DNA of 64,000 bases, taken from positions 4,216,001 to 4,280,000 of the forward strand of contig NZ_CP134398.1 in NCBI RefSeq assembly GCF_002968335.2. Reading direction: 5' to 3'. How positions within the stretch are numbered: the first letter of the stretch is position 1; every line of letters starts with the position of its first letter. Below, one piece after another: positions 19,913 to 30,986 of the stretch. Made by a program: the position numbers and the translations under genes. The DNA is from Mycobacterium sp. ITM-2016-00316 (GTDB lineage Bacteria; Actinomycetota; Actinomycetes; Mycobacteriales; Mycobacteriaceae). The notes under the pieces were generated by a model that searched no databases, was not told the DNA's origin, and was given only the letters and a program-made list of their open reading frames with translations.

Positions 19913-20764
19913 TCAGCCCACCGGCAACCGCCACAGGTAGCCGGCCTCCAAAGCCACCCAGAGCGCGCCGTCGGCGGCGACGGCCAAGCCGTGCGGTTCA
20001 CCGTTCTCGATCAGGTCGATGGTGCTCACCTCCCCGTCGGCCGTGATGCGAGCGACCTGGTCGGCGCCCCAGAGGCTGACCCACACCCCACCGGACGGGT
20101 CGGCGACCACCGCGTGCGGCTTACCGGGCAGATCCAGTTCCTGGATGGCCTCATCGGTCGGGATGCGGCCGACCTTGTCGGCGAGGATCTCGGTGAACCA
20201 GATGGCGTCGTCGTGGGTGGCTGCGATCCCGACCGGTCCGGACCGCGGCGTCGGCACCTCGCGTACCCGCAAGGATCCCGACGGCTCCAGCCGCCCGACC
20301 GCGTTGGCCTCGTTGAGGGTGAACCACAGCGCCCCGTCGGGACCCGCGGTGATCATCGACGGCCTCCCCCCGGGATGAGCCACTTCGGTGACCGTGCCGT
20401 CGAGATCGAGCCTGCCGATCACCCCGGAATTCATCGCGGTGAACCACAGCGCCGCCCCCGGCCCTGCCGTGATACCGAAAGGTGCGCTGCCGGAGGGCAG
20501 TTCGACCTCGCTGAGCAGACCGTCGGTGGTGATCCGGCCGATCCGGTCATCCCCGCTGCGGGTGAACCACAGGGCACCGTCAGGTCCGGCGGTGATGATC
20601 GAGGGCCTGCTGTCGGGCGCGACGTCGTAGACGGTGACATCGCCTTGGGCGCTGACGCGGGCGATCTGGCCGCTGTGTACCAGGGTCACCCACATGGCGC
20701 CGTCCGGGCCGGCGGCGAGCGCGTACGGCCCGCTGGGGAGCTCGACCGTCAGAATGGCACTCAC
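19913..20764 (-). CDS. Vgb-like (streptogramin B / virginiamycin B lyase family) beta-propeller
   Basis: 283 residues made of about seven propeller repeats with PDGALWFT-like blades. Vgb linearises streptogramin B antibiotics by C-O lyase action. The residues important in Staphylococcus Vgb appear conserved with the right spacing: His217 (KPHAVV), Glu256 and His258 (GEPHGLAV) and Glu273 (WVALE). The GTG start at 20764 overlaps the glgP stop as GTGA, so it is translated from the glgP message. Genomic Vgb homologues often have unknown substrates; a role linked to glucan metabolism or incidental coupling are both possible. Confidence 0.8.
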   Translation of the reverse strand: MSAILTVELPSGPYALAAGPDGAMWVTLVHSGQIARVSAQGDVTVYDVAPDSRPSIITAGPDGALWFTRSGDDRIGRITTDGLLSEVELPSGSAPFGITAGPGAALWFTAMNSGVIGRLDLDGTVTEVAHPGGRPSMITAGPDGALWFTLNEANAVGRLEPSGSLRVREVPTPRSGPVGIAATHDDAIWFTEILADKVGRIPTDEAIQELDLPGKPHAVVADPSGGVWVSLWGADQVARITADGEVSTIDLIENGEPHGLAVAADGALWVALEAGYLWRLPVG

Positions 20765-23349
20765 GCCAGCGTGACCAGTGCCAGCTCGTTCGCCCCGGCC
20801 AGCAGTCGGTGGTGCGGCAGCACCCGCACCGTGTAACCGACCGGGCCGGCCACCGGCAGCGGCGTCGTCGTCGAGAAGATCTGGTTGCCGCCCACGGTGC
20901 CGGTGTGCGTCATCGCCACGGTGACCGGATGCTGCAGGACGTCGGCACTGTCGACGCGGCCCACGACCGCCTGCACGACGACCTCGTCGGGCGCCAGCCC
21001 GGCCAGGTACACCGATGCGGTGAGGGTCAGTTCACTGCCGATCAGCGGGGTGTCGGGCAGACCATAGCTGTCCACATCGGTGATCTGGATCTTCGGCCAT
21101 TGCTCTTGTGCTCGTTGGCGATACGCGGCAAGCTGGCGCGCCGCACCGAACGGCACCCCGGTCGCGTCGTCGGCGGGCTCGATGGTGGCGCGCAGCGACT
21201 TCGCGGCGGGCGCATAGTACTTCTCGGTGTAGTCCCGGACCATGCGCGAGGCGAGGACCTTCGGTCCGAGTGCCTGCAGCGTATGGCGCACCATCTCCAT
21301 CCAGCGGGCCGGCACACCGTGCTCGTTGCGGTCGTAGAAGGTGGTGGTCACCGATTGTTCGAGAAGGTCGTACAACGCGCCGGCCTCGATATCGTCGCGG
21401 CGGCTCTCATCGGCAAGCCCGTCGGCGGTGGGGATCTCCCACCCGTTCTCCCCGTCGTACCACTCGTCCCACCAGCCGTCCCGGATGGACAGGTTCAGTC
21501 CGCCGTTCAGCGCGCTCTTCATGCCCGAGGTGCCGCAGGCCTCCAGCGGGCGCAGCGGGTTGTTCAGCCAGACATCGCAGCCCCAGTACAGCAGCCGGGC
21601 CATCGACATGTCGTAGTCCGGCAGGAAGGCGATCCGGTGCCGCACCTCCGCGCGGTCGGCGAACCGGACGATCTGCTGGATCAGCGCCTTCCCGCCGTCG
21701 TCGGCGGGATGGGACTTGCCCGCGACGATCAACTGGACCGGTCGGTCGGCGTCGAGCAACAGCCTTTCCAGCCGCTCCTGATCGCGCAGCATCAACGTCA
21801 GCCGCTTGTAGGTGGGTACCCGCCGGGCGAACCCGACGGTCAGCACCTCAGGGTCGAATGCCGAAGCGATCCAGCCCAGTTCGGCCTCCGACGCACCGCG
21901 CTCGAGCCAGGAGCGACGCAACCGGTCACGCACGTCCTCGATGAGCAGACCGCGCAGCTCGGAGCGGATCCGCCACAGCCGACCGGCATCGACCTGCTGC
22001 AGTTTGTGCCAGGTGTCCGCTTCGCTGAGCGAGCCGAGATCGTCGCTGCCGATCAGCTCGCGGGCCAACTCCACCCAAAGCGGTGCCGCCCACGTCGGTG
22101 CGTGCACGCCGTTGGTGATCGAGCCGATCGGGACCTCACCCGGGTCGAAGCCCGGCCACAACTCGTTGAACATCTCCCGGCTGACCCGGCCGTGCAACAA
22201 CGACACCCCGTTGGCCCGCTGCGCCAGCCGCAGGCCCATGTGCGCCATGTTGAACTTGGACGGATCGTCCTCGGCGCCGAAGCCGAGCACCCGTTCCAGC
22301 GGCACGCCCGACAACAGGCGTTCGCCGCCGAAGTACCGGGTGACCATGTCGACGGGGAATCGGTCGATCCCGGCGGGCACCGGCGTGTGCGTGGTGAACA
22401 CCGTGGACGACCGGACCACCGTGAGCGCGGTGTCGAAGTCCAGTCCGGCATCGATCAGCTCGCGGATCCGCTCCACACCCAGGAAACCGGCGTGACCCTC
22501 GTTCATGTGGAACACCTCCGGCGCGGGCAGGCCCTCCAGCTCGGTGTAGGCGCGGATGGCGCGGACGCCGCCGATACCGGCCAGGATCTCCTGTTTGATC
22601 CGGTGCTCCTGGTCCCCGCCGTAGAGCCGATCGGTCACCCCGCGCAGATCATGCGCGTTTTCACCGATATCGGAATCGAGCAGCAGCAAGGGAATTCGGC
22701 CCACCTGCGCAATCCAGACATGCGCGTACAGCTGCGCGCCGTCGGGCATGGCCAATTCGATGAGCACTGCCTTGCCGGTGGCCTCGGTCAACAGCCGCAG
22801 CGGTAGCCCCTGCGGGTCCAGCGACGGGTAGGTCTCATGCTGCCAGCCGTCGGCCGTCAGCGACTGCCGGAAGTACCCCGACCGGTAGTACAGCCCGACC
22901 GCTATCAGCGGCAGCCCCAGGTCGGAGGCGGATTTCAGGTGGTCGCCGGCCAGGATGCCCAGGCCACCGGAGTAGTTCGGCAGCACCTCGGCCACACCGA
23001 ACTCCATGGAGAAGTAGGCGATTCCATTGGGGAGTTCCACCCCGTCTCCGGCCCGCTGTTGATACCACAGCGGGCGACTCAGATAGTCGTCCAGATCCGC
23101 GGCGAGCGCGTCGACACGCTGCAGGAAGGCCTCGTCACCGGCGAGTTCGTCGAGACGACTCGGGCTGACCACCCCCAGCAGCGCCACCGGGTCCGCTCCG
23201 ACCTGGTCCCACAGTGTCGCGTCGATGGCGGCGAACAGGTCTTGCGTCGGCGTGTGCCATGACCACCGCAGGTTGACCGACAGTGTCTCCAGTGCGGAGA
23301 GCCGCTCGGGGAGGTGGGCGCGAACCGTGAATCTGCGGAGGGCTTTCAC
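20761..23349 (-). CDS. glgP: Alpha-glucan phosphorylase
   Basis: 862 residues, GTG start. It releases glucose 1-phosphate from glycogen and related alpha-glucans using PLP. Motifs: MEFGVAEVLPNYSGGLGILAGDHLKSASDLG, HMNEGHAGFLGVERI, TTHTPVPAGIDRF, and the PLP region GTSGMKSALNGGLNLSIRDGWWDE. It is the Rv1328 orthologue and is divergent from glgE with 204 bases between starts. The downstream Vgb-like gene is coupled to it. Confidence 0.96.
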   Translation of the reverse strand: MKALRRFTVRAHLPERLSALETLSVNLRWSWHTPTQDLFAAIDATLWDQVGADPVALLGVVSPSRLDELAGDEAFLQRVDALAADLDDYLSRPLWYQQRAGDGVELPNGIAYFSMEFGVAEVLPNYSGGLGILAGDHLKSASDLGLPLIAVGLYYRSGYFRQSLTADGWQHETYPSLDPQGLPLRLLTEATGKAVLIELAMPDGAQLYAHVWIAQVGRIPLLLLDSDIGENAHDLRGVTDRLYGGDQEHRIKQEILAGIGGVRAIRAYTELEGLPAPEVFHMNEGHAGFLGVERIRELIDAGLDFDTALTVVRSSTVFTTHTPVPAGIDRFPVDMVTRYFGGERLLSGVPLERVLGFGAEDDPSKFNMAHMGLRLAQRANGVSLLHGRVSREMFNELWPGFDPGEVPIGSITNGVHAPTWAAPLWVELARELIGSDDLGSLSEADTWHKLQQVDAGRLWRIRSELRGLLIEDVRDRLRRSWLERGASEAELGWIASAFDPEVLTVGFARRVPTYKRLTLMLRDQERLERLLLDADRPVQLIVAGKSHPADDGGKALIQQIVRFADRAEVRHRIAFLPDYDMSMARLLYWGCDVWLNNPLRPLEACGTSGMKSALNGGLNLSIRDGWWDEWYDGENGWEIPTADGLADESRRDDIEAGALYDLLEQSVTTTFYDRNEHGVPARWMEMVRHTLQALGPKVLASRMVRDYTEKYYAPAAKSLRATIEPADDATGVPFGAARQLAAYRQRAQEQWPKIQITDVDSYGLPDTPLIGSELTLTASVYLAGLAPDEVVVQAVVGRVDSADVLQHPVTVAMTHTGTVGGNQIFSTTTPLPVAGPVGYTVRVLPHHRLLAGANELALVTLA

Positions 23350-23400
23350 GCGGCTCCACCTTACTGACCGACCCCGGCGACGGGCCCCGAGATGTCGCTT

Positions 23401-23523
23401 CGGTCACCGGAGTGAGTTCATCTCGCCCCACGATGTGTCCCTGACACTACGGTGGGTACTCAGGGTCGGTAACGAGCGCGTCGAGGCAGAAGTAGAGACC
23501 AGACGGACCGCGGTCACCGAAGT
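23401..23523. repeat. CGGTCACCG(G/A)AGT repeated twice in the glgP-glgE intergenic region
   Basis: CGGTCACCGGAGT at 23401 and CGGTCACCGAAGT at 23511 match at 12 of 13 bases, 110 bases apart, between the divergent glgP and glgE starts. The placement suits a regulator binding both promoters, but no regulator is known to me for this motif. Confidence 0.3.
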
Positions 23524-23553
23524 CGGGACCGCGCCGAGTGAGGAGATTCGTGC

Positions 23554-25623
23554 GTGACCGGTCGTATCGGAATCGATGACGTCGCGCCCGCGCTGTCCGG
23601 TGGACGATTCCCTGCCAAGGCGGTCGTCGGCGAGGTGGTGCCGGTGCGGGCGACGGTGTGGCGGGAGGGTCACGACGCGGTGTCCGCCACCCTGGTGGTG
23701 CGCTACCACGGAACGGCGTACCCCCAGTTGGCTCCGGACCCGCCGGGTTCGGTGTCCGAACCCGCACCCCCGGTGACCCCCCCGCGGATCAAACCGTTGG
23801 TGCTGCCGATGTCGCCCGGCCGGACGCCGGATGTGCTGCACGGCCAGTTCACCCCGGACCAGGTCGGCATGTGGACCTTCCGCGTCGACGGCTGGGGCGA
23901 CCCGATCGCGACCTGGCGCAAGGGTGTCACCGCCAAGCTGGATGCCGGCCAGGGCGAAAGCGAACTCAACAACGACCTGCTCGTGGGTGCCCAGCTGCTG
24001 GAGCGCGCCGCCACCGGCGTGCCGCGTCAGCAGCGCCACCCGTTGGTGGACGCGGCGGCGGCGCTGCGCGAACCCGGTGATCCGCTGACCCGCGCCGCGG
24101 CCGCCCTGTCCCCCGCCATCGCCGACCTGCTGCATCGTTACCCGCTGCGCGAACTGCTCACCCGCGGTGAACAGTTCGGCGTGTGGGTCGATCGACCGCA
24201 GGCTCGGTTCTCGGCCTGGTACGAGCTGTTCCCGCGTTCCACCGGCGGCTGGGACAGCGAGGGCAGACCGGTGCACGGCACCTTCGCCACCGCCGCCAAG
24301 GATCTGCCCCGGGTCGCCCGGATGGGATTCGACGTGGTGTATCTGCCACCGATCCACCCGATCGGCAGGGTGCACCGCAAGGGGCGCAACAACAGCGTGA
24401 CGGCCGCCGAGGGCGATGTCGGCTCGCCGTGGGCGATCGGGAGCGCCGAGGGCGGTCATGACGCCGTCCACCCCGACCTGGGCACCATCGAGGACTTCGA
24501 CGATTTCGTCTCGGCCGCAGCCGATCAGGGACTGTCTGTGGCATTGGACCTCGCGCTGCAGTGCGCGCCGGATCACCCGTGGGCGCAGACGCATCCGGAG
24601 TGGTTCACCGTGCTGCCCGACGGCACCATCGCCTACGCGGAGAATCCCCCGAAGAAGTACCAGGACATCTACCCGCTGAACTTCGACAATGACCCGGCCG
24701 GGCTCTACGCCGAGGTGCTGCGGGTGGTGCGGTTCTGGATATCGCACGGTGTCAAGATCTTCCGGGTCGACAACCCGCACACCAAACCGCCCAACTTCTG
24801 GGCCTGGCTGATCGGTAAGGTCAAGCAGGAGGATCCCGACGTGTTGTTCCTCGCCGAGGCCTTCACTCGGCCCGCGCGGTTGTACGGCCTGGCCAAATTG
24901 GGTTTCACCCAGTCGTATTCGTACTTCACCTGGCGCACCGCCAAGTGGGAGCTCATCGAGTACGGCGAGCAGATCGCCGAGTATGCCGATTGCGCGCGCC
25001 CGAACCTCTTCGTCAACACGCCGGACATCCTGCACGAGAGCCTGCAGCACGGCGGTCCCGGCATGTTCGCCATCCGCGCGGTGCTGGCCTCCACCTTCAG
25101 TTCGGTGTGGGGCGTGTACTCCGGTTTCGAGTTGTTCGAGCACCGGGCGGTGCGCGAGGGCAGCGAGGAGTATCTCGACTCGGAAAAGTACGAGCTCCGT
25201 CCGCGCGACTTCGAGGCGGCGGTGGCCACCGGTCAGTCCCTGGAACCGTTCCTGGGCAGGCTCAACGAGATCCGGCGGCTACACCCAGCGCTGGAGCAGT
25301 TGCGCACCATCACGTTCCACCCTGTCGACAACGATGCGCTACTGGCCTACAGCAAATTCGATCCGGTCACCGGTGACTGTGTGCTGGTGGTGGTCTCGCT
25401 GAACCCGTTCGGCCCCGAGGAAGGCACGATCTGGCTGGACATGGCCGCGCTCGGCATGGAGGCCTACGACCGGTTCTGGGTGCGCGACGAAATCACCGGC
25501 GACGAATACCATTGGGGTCAGGCCAATTACGTGCGCCTGGACCCGGTACGGGCGGTTGCGCACATCCTCAATATGCCGTTGATCCCGTACGAATCTCGAC
25601 TGAACCTCTTACGGAGGGAGTGA
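23554..25623 (+). CDS. glgE: Maltosyltransferase GlgE
   Basis: 689 residues, GTG start with GAGGAG upstream. It extends alpha-1,4-glucan using maltose 1-phosphate and is a GH13_3 enzyme. The catalytic nucleophile is Asp406 in [11 protein letters not shown] and the general acid Glu435 in [10 protein letters not shown]; their 29-residue spacing equals Asp394/Glu423 of Streptomyces GlgE. The N-terminal domain and [18 protein letters not shown] loop are typical. It is followed seven bases later by glgB, which branches its product. Rv1327c orthologue. Confidence 0.97.
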   Translation: MTGRIGIDDVAPALSGGRFPAKAVVGEVVPVRATVWREGHDAVSATLVVRYHGTAYPQLAPDPPGSVSEPAPPVTPPRIKPLVLPMSPGRTPDVLHGQFTPDQVGMWTFRVDGWGDPIATWRKGVTAKLDAGQGESELNNDLLVGAQLLERAATGVPRQQRHPLVDAAAALREPGDPLTRAAAALSPAIADLLHRYPLRELLTRGEQFGVWVDRPQARFSAWYELFPRSTGGWDSEGRPVHGTFATAAKDLPRVARMGFDVVYLPPIHPIGRVHRKGRNNSVTAAEGDVGSPWAIGSAEGGHDAVHPDLGTIEDFDDFVSAAADQGLSVALDLALQCAPDHPWAQTHPEWFTVLPDGTIAYAENPPKKYQDIYPLNFDNDPAGLYAEVLRVVRFWISHGVKIFRVDNPHTKPPNFWAWLIGKVKQEDPDVLFLAEAFTRPARLYGLAKLGFTQSYSYFTWRTAKWELIEYGEQIAEYADCARPNLFVNTPDILHESLQHGGPGMFAIRAVLASTFSSVWGVYSGFELFEHRAVREGSEEYLDSEKYELRPRDFEAAVATGQSLEPFLGRLNEIRRLHPALEQLRTITFHPVDNDALLAYSKFDPVTGDCVLVVVSLNPFGPEEGTIWLDMAALGMEAYDRFWVRDEITGDEYHWGQANYVRLDPVRAVAHILNMPLIPYESRLNLLRRE

Positions 25624-25630
25624 GTACATC

Positions 25631-27823
25631 GTGACTCAAACCAACACCAGCATTCATCTGCGCCCCGGTGCGGACGATCTGCACCGGTTGAGCGCCGGTG
25701 AGCACCATGACCCGCACTCGATCCTGGGCGCCCACGAGTACGGCGACCACACGGTGATCCGGGCGCTGCGCCCGCATGCCGAATCGGTGACCGCGCTCGT
25801 CGGCGGCGAGCGCTACCCGCTCAATCACCTGGAGGCCGGGCTGTTCGCGGGCGCCGTGCCGTTCACCGAGCTGATCGACTACCGCCTCGAGGTGCAGTAT
25901 CCGGGCGCGCCGGCCATCACGGTCGCCGACGCCTACCGGTTCCTGCCCACCCTGGGCGAGATCGACCTGCATCTGTTCGCCGAAGGCCGCCACGAGCGGC
26001 TGTGGGAGACCCTGGGCGCGCACCGCCGCAGCTTCACCACACCCGACGGCGTGGTGGAGGGCTACTCGTTCGCGGTCTGGGCACCGAACGCCAAGGGCAT
26101 CAGTCTGATCGGCGAATTCAATCACTGGGATGGCGGTCAGGCGCCGATGCGCGTGCTGGGCTCCACCGGAGTCTGGGAACTGTTCTGGCCCGATTTTCCC
26201 GAGGACGGCCTCTACAAGTTCCGGGTCCACGGAATCGATGGTTCGGTCAGCGACCGGGCCGATCCGTTCGCCTTCGCCGCCGAGGTTCCGCCGCGGACGG
26301 CCTCGCGGGTCAACACCAGTGATTACACCTGGAACGACGACGAATGGATGGCCGGGCGCGCGCTGCGCAATCCGGTCTTCGAACCGATGAGCACCTACGA
26401 GGTGCACCTGATGTCGTGGCGGCCGGGCCTGACCTATCGCGAACTCGCGGTCGAACTCACCGACTACCTCGTCGAGCACGGTTTCACCCACGTCGAGATG
26501 CTGCCGGTGGCTGCACATCCGTTCAGCGGCTCCTGGGGTTACCAGGTCACGTCGTACTACGCGCCCACACCGCGACTGGGCAGTCCCGACGATCTGCGCT
26601 ATCTGATCGACACGCTGCACCAGGCGGGGATCGGGGTGATCATCGACTGGGTACCGGCGCACTTCCCCAAGGACGCCTGGGCCTTGGGCCGCTTCGACGG
26701 GACGGCTCTGTATGAGCATTCCGACCCTCGTCGCGGCGAACAACTCGACTGGGGCACTTATGTTTTCGACTTCGGGCGCCCCGAGGTCCGAAACTTTCTG
26801 GTGGCGAACGCGCTGTACTGGTTGCAGGAGTACCACGTCGACGGCCTGCGGGTCGACGCGGTGGCATCGATGCTCTACCTGGACTATTCGCGGCCGGCCG
26901 ACGGTTGGACGCCGAACATCTACGGAGGCCGGGAGAACCTGGAGGCGGTTCAGTTCCTGCAGGAGATGAACGCGACGGTGCACAAGGTGACCCCCGGCAT
27001 CGTCACCATCGCCGAGGAATCGACCTCATGGCCTGGCGTCACGCGACCGACCAACCTTGGCGGCCTTGGCTTCTCGATGAAGTGGAACATGGGCTGGATG
27101 AATGACACGCTGGAATTCATCAAGCGTGACCCGATTCACCGCAGCTATCACCACCACGAGATCACCTTCTCGATGCTCTACGCGTTCAGTGAGAACTTCG
27201 TGCTGCCGATCAGCCACGACGAGGTGGTGCACGGCAAGGGCACGCTGTGGAGCCGGATGCCGGGCAACGACCACAACAAGGCGGCGGGCCTACGCGGGCT
27301 ACTGGCCTACCAGTGGGCGCACCCGGGGAAGCAGCTGCTGTTCATGGGCCAGGAGTTCGGCCAGCGCGCGGAATGGTCCGAGGAGCGCGGCGTGGACTGG
27401 TACCAGTTGTCCGAGCAGAGCTTCTCCACCGGGATCGCCAACCTGGTGACCGATATCAACGCGCTCTACCGCAACCGCCGGGCGCTGTGGTCCCGCGATA
27501 CCGTGCCCGACGGCTATTCGTGGATCGACGCCAACGACTCGGCGAACAACGTGCTGAGCTTCCTGCGCTTCGGCGACGACGGATCAGCGCTGGCCTGCGT
27601 GTTCAACTTCTCCGGCAACGAGCATGCGCAGTACCGGCTGGGTCTGCCGCAGGCCGGGACGTGGCGAGAGGTGCTCAACACCGACGCCACCATCTACAAC
27701 GGGTCCGGTATCGGCAATCTGGGATCGGTGCAGGCGTCGGCCGAGCCATGGCACGGCCGCCCGGCGTCCGCGGTCATGGCGCTGCCGCCCCTGGCCGCGC
27801 TGTGGTTCGAACTGGAGCAGTAA
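25631..27823 (+). CDS. glgB: 1,4-alpha-glucan branching enzyme
   Basis: 730 residues. N-terminal carbohydrate-binding modules (SILGAHEY..., [24 protein letters not shown]) are followed by a GH13 barrel. The nucleophile is Asp409 ([11 protein letters not shown]) and the acid Glu462 ([11 protein letters not shown]), the same spacing as E. coli Asp405/Glu458. [17 protein letters not shown] and [11 protein letters not shown] are intact. It makes alpha-1,6 branches in glycogen and capsular glucan. GTG start, same operon as glgE, and followed at once by a long hairpin. Rv1326c orthologue. Confidence 0.97.
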   Translation: MTQTNTSIHLRPGADDLHRLSAGEHHDPHSILGAHEYGDHTVIRALRPHAESVTALVGGERYPLNHLEAGLFAGAVPFTELIDYRLEVQYPGAPAITVADAYRFLPTLGEIDLHLFAEGRHERLWETLGAHRRSFTTPDGVVEGYSFAVWAPNAKGISLIGEFNHWDGGQAPMRVLGSTGVWELFWPDFPEDGLYKFRVHGIDGSVSDRADPFAFAAEVPPRTASRVNTSDYTWNDDEWMAGRALRNPVFEPMSTYEVHLMSWRPGLTYRELAVELTDYLVEHGFTHVEMLPVAAHPFSGSWGYQVTSYYAPTPRLGSPDDLRYLIDTLHQAGIGVIIDWVPAHFPKDAWALGRFDGTALYEHSDPRRGEQLDWGTYVFDFGRPEVRNFLVANALYWLQEYHVDGLRVDAVASMLYLDYSRPADGWTPNIYGGRENLEAVQFLQEMNATVHKVTPGIVTIAEESTSWPGVTRPTNLGGLGFSMKWNMGWMNDTLEFIKRDPIHRSYHHHEITFSMLYAFSENFVLPISHDEVVHGKGTLWSRMPGNDHNKAAGLRGLLAYQWAHPGKQLLFMGQEFGQRAEWSEERGVDWYQLSEQSFSTGIANLVTDINALYRNRRALWSRDTVPDGYSWIDANDSANNVLSFLRFGDDGSALACVFNFSGNEHAQYRLGLPQAGTWREVLNTDATIYNGSGIGNLGSVQASAEPWHGRPASAVMALPPLAALWFELEQ

Positions 27824-27827
27824 CCCG

Positions 27828-27887
27828 GCGAGCAGACACATATGGCCCCTACTTCCAGCGAAGTAGGGGCCATATGTGTCTGCTCGC
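27828..27887. terminator. Perfect 28-bp stem, 4-base loop, between glgB and the thioredoxin-like gene
   Basis: Arms at 27828-27855 and 27860-27887 are exact complements over 28 bases with loop CAGC. It starts five bases after the glgB stop and ends 13 bases before the convergent gene's stop, so it can act for both directions. No U-tract is present. The outer part GCGAGCAGACACA resembles hairpin words often seen at mycobacterial gene ends (from memory). Confidence 0.75.
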
Positions 27888-27900
27888 GCAGAAAGAGAAC

Positions 27901-28794
27901 TCAGTACAACGCGTTCGCCAGCTTGCGGCGGGCCGCGATGACCTCCGGATCAGCGGCATCGAACAGGTCGAACAATTCGATCAGCCGGGTGCGGGCGGCG
28001 GTGCGCTCGTCCCCGGCGGTGGCCTTGATCAAGGCGATCAGCCGATCGAAGGCGGCTTCGATGTTCTGTTGCAGGATCTCGACGTCGGCGGCGGCGAAGG
28101 CGGCCTCGGCGTCGCCGGGAGCCGCATCGGCCAGCGCGGGCGCCTCGACCGGGCGGGTCGTCGCCCGCTGCAGGAACCTGATCTGCCGGACAGCGCCGGT
28201 GGCCTCGGCATCGTTGGGCTTGGCCGCCAGGATGGACTCGTAGGCAGTCAGAGCCGCGTCGAAATCACCGTCGTCCAGGTAGGCCCGGGCCTGCTCCAAC
28301 TCCGGGTCGGCCTGCTCGGGCTGTTCGGGAACGCCGCTGAGCTTGCCGGCCGTCGCACTGATCAGCGAGTCGATCCACTGACGCAACTGATCGGGGGGCT
28401 GGGGACCCTGGAAGCTGGAGATCGGCTGACCGCCGGCCAGCGCCACCACGGTGGGCACCGCCTGCACGCCGAACATCTGGGCCACCCGCGGGGTCGTGTC
28501 GACATTCACCATCGCCAGCGACCACGTGCCGCCATCGGCCTGCGCCAGCGCGCCGAGCGCGTCCCCCAATTGCACGCTCGCGTCGCTGCGCGGGGTCCAC
28601 AACAGGACGACGACCGGGATCTCACCGGAACGGACCAGCACCTCGGCTTCCAGGTTCGCCTCGGTGACCTGGATGGCACCGGTCACCTCGGCGGGCGCCG
28701 CGGCACCGGGTGGCGGTGGCGGCGGCTGCTTGAGTGCGGACAGATCGAATGCACCGGCCAGGGCCGGTCCGACGGAAGGGCGTGGACGTGTCAC
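27901..28794 (-). CDS. Thioredoxin-like/TPR protein without active-site cysteines (Rv1324 orthologue)
   Basis: 297 residues. A Pro-rich start (residues 24-29 are prolines) leads to a thioredoxin fold at about 40-150, where the redox WCGPC is replaced by WTPRS at 66-70; I see no cysteine in the whole protein. The cis-Pro site VQAVPTVVAL is kept. Residues 160-297 are TPR-like helices. The layout matches the CnoX/YbbN group, in which a redox-inactive thioredoxin domain plus TPRs acts as a holdase for chaperonins. A chaperone role is inferred. Its start overlaps the DUF3817 stop as GTGA. Confidence 0.85.
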   Translation of the reverse strand: MTRPRPSVGPALAGAFDLSALKQPPPPPPGAAAPAEVTGAIQVTEANLEAEVLVRSGEIPVVVLLWTPRSDASVQLGDALGALAQADGGTWSLAMVNVDTTPRVAQMFGVQAVPTVVALAGGQPISSFQGPQPPDQLRQWIDSLISATAGKLSGVPEQPEQADPELEQARAYLDDGDFDAALTAYESILAAKPNDAEATGAVRQIRFLQRATTRPVEAPALADAAPGDAEAAFAAADVEILQQNIEAAFDRLIALIKATAGDERTAARTRLIELFDLFDAADPEVIAARRKLANALY

Positions 28795-29159
28795 GCCACC
28801 AAGTTTGGCACGTCCTCACCGCTGTCGGCAGCGACGGTACGTCCACCGATGCGGCCGGTCCGATCGGCCCAGATGACGAAGATCACACTTCCCAGCGGCA
28901 CGATGCTGCCCAGCAACGCCAGTGCCCAGGTGACCACGTTCCACTTACGCGCAATCCCGACCAGCAGAGCGCCGACCAGGAAGGCCATGAAGATGCCGCC
29001 GTGGATCGGTCCGAAGATCTTCACACCGATCTCGGTCTGCGGGGAACCGAGGTACTTGAAGTACATCCCGACCAGCAGACCGGCCCAGCTGAGCGCCTCG
29101 GCGATCGCCACGATCCGGAACCAGCCCGCCACGCTGCGGACGTCATAGTTGTTTGCCAT
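28791..29159 (-). CDS. DUF3817 membrane protein (second copy)
   Basis: 122 residues from ATG 29159 (MANNYDVRSVAGW); an ATG nine bases upstream is also possible. Three to four hydrophobic segments (FRIVAIAEALSWAGLLVGMYF, HGGIFMAFLVGALLVGIA, VVTWALALLGSIVPLGSVIFVIW) match DUF3817, as in the gene at 5372-5734. Its stop overlaps the start of the thioredoxin-like gene, suggesting a functional pair at the membrane. Function unknown. Confidence 0.85.
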   Translation of the reverse strand: MANNYDVRSVAGWFRIVAIAEALSWAGLLVGMYFKYLGSPQTEIGVKIFGPIHGGIFMAFLVGALLVGIARKWNVVTWALALLGSIVPLGSVIFVIWADRTGRIGGRTVAADSGEDVPNLVA

Positions 29160-29233
29160 GAGCGTCATTGTGCCGCAGCGGGCGGTCAGCTACTACATTG
29201 CGTCGTTGCTCAAACTGAGCACATTCTCAGCGG

Positions 29234-30415
<1,182 letters not shown>

Positions 30416-30497
30416 TTCCATCCTCCAAGAAGTCTGTAAAGCTTTGAGAAGCCAGGGTGTGGCCCATCACACAGGCGCAAAATGTGCCCTATCGGGT

Positions 30498-30503
30498 TAT
30501 TTT
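30498..30503 (+). promoter_or_regulatory. -10 element for a probable leaderless epimerase transcript
   Basis: TATTTT ends six bases before the A of ATG 30510, ideal spacing for transcription to begin at the start codon. No Shine-Dalgarno is present (ATTTTTACTTT), which supports a leaderless mRNA, common in mycobacteria. A GTGTG-GCCCAT-CACAC palindrome lies just upstream at about 30455-30470. Confidence 0.5.
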
Positions 30504-30509
30504 TACTTT

Positions 30510-30986
30510 ATGACCACCGACCACGTCGATGCCCGCCCGGCGCTTGCCAGCGCGCTGGTGACCGCGATCGATCACGTGGGTATCGCCGTGCCCGATCTGG
30601 ATGCGGCCATCAAGTGGTACCACGACCACCTCGGCATGATCGTGCTGCACGAGGAGGTCAACGAGGACCAAGGCGTCCGCGAGGCCATGCTCTCGGTGCG
30701 CGGCTCGGCCAAGGACAGCGCCCAGATCCAGCTGCTGGCTCCGCTGGACGAGACCTCCACGATCGCCAAGTTCATCAGCACCCGCGGACCGGGCCTGCAG
30801 CAGCTGGCCTACCGCACCAGTGACATCGACGCCCTCTCGGAGCGGTTGCGCGCCGACGGTGTGCGGCTGCTCTACGACGCGCCGCGTCGCGGTACCGCGG
30901 ACTCGCGGATCAACTTCATCCACCCCAAGGATGCCGGCGGCGTGCTCATCGAACTCGTCGAACCCCACGCCGACGCCGCTCACTAG
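30510..30986 (+). CDS. Methylmalonyl-CoA epimerase
   Basis: 158 residues, vicinal-oxygen-chelate fold. It interconverts (2R)- and (2S)-methylmalonyl-CoA, linking propionate and odd-chain or cholesterol breakdown to the mutase. Metal ligands and core: AIDHVGIAVPDLDAAIKWY at the N-terminus, GLQQLAYRTSDID, and FIHPKDAGGVLIELVEP with the C-terminal Glu. The ORF is open further upstream, but only ATG 30510 gives family-like sequence. It overlaps the convergent next gene by four bases. Rv1322A orthologue. Confidence 0.93.
   Translation: MTTDHVDARPALASALVTAIDHVGIAVPDLDAAIKWYHDHLGMIVLHEEVNEDQGVREAMLSVRGSAKDSAQIQLLAPLDETSTIAKFISTRGPGLQQLAYRTSDIDALSERLRADGVRLLYDAPRRGTADSRINFIHPKDAGGVLIELVEPHADAAH

Noticed and set aside
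30455..30470. CRP-binding site upstream of the epimerase
   Set aside because: The palindrome GTGTG-N6-CACAC does not match the mycobacterial CRP consensus TGTGA-N6-TCACA in register.
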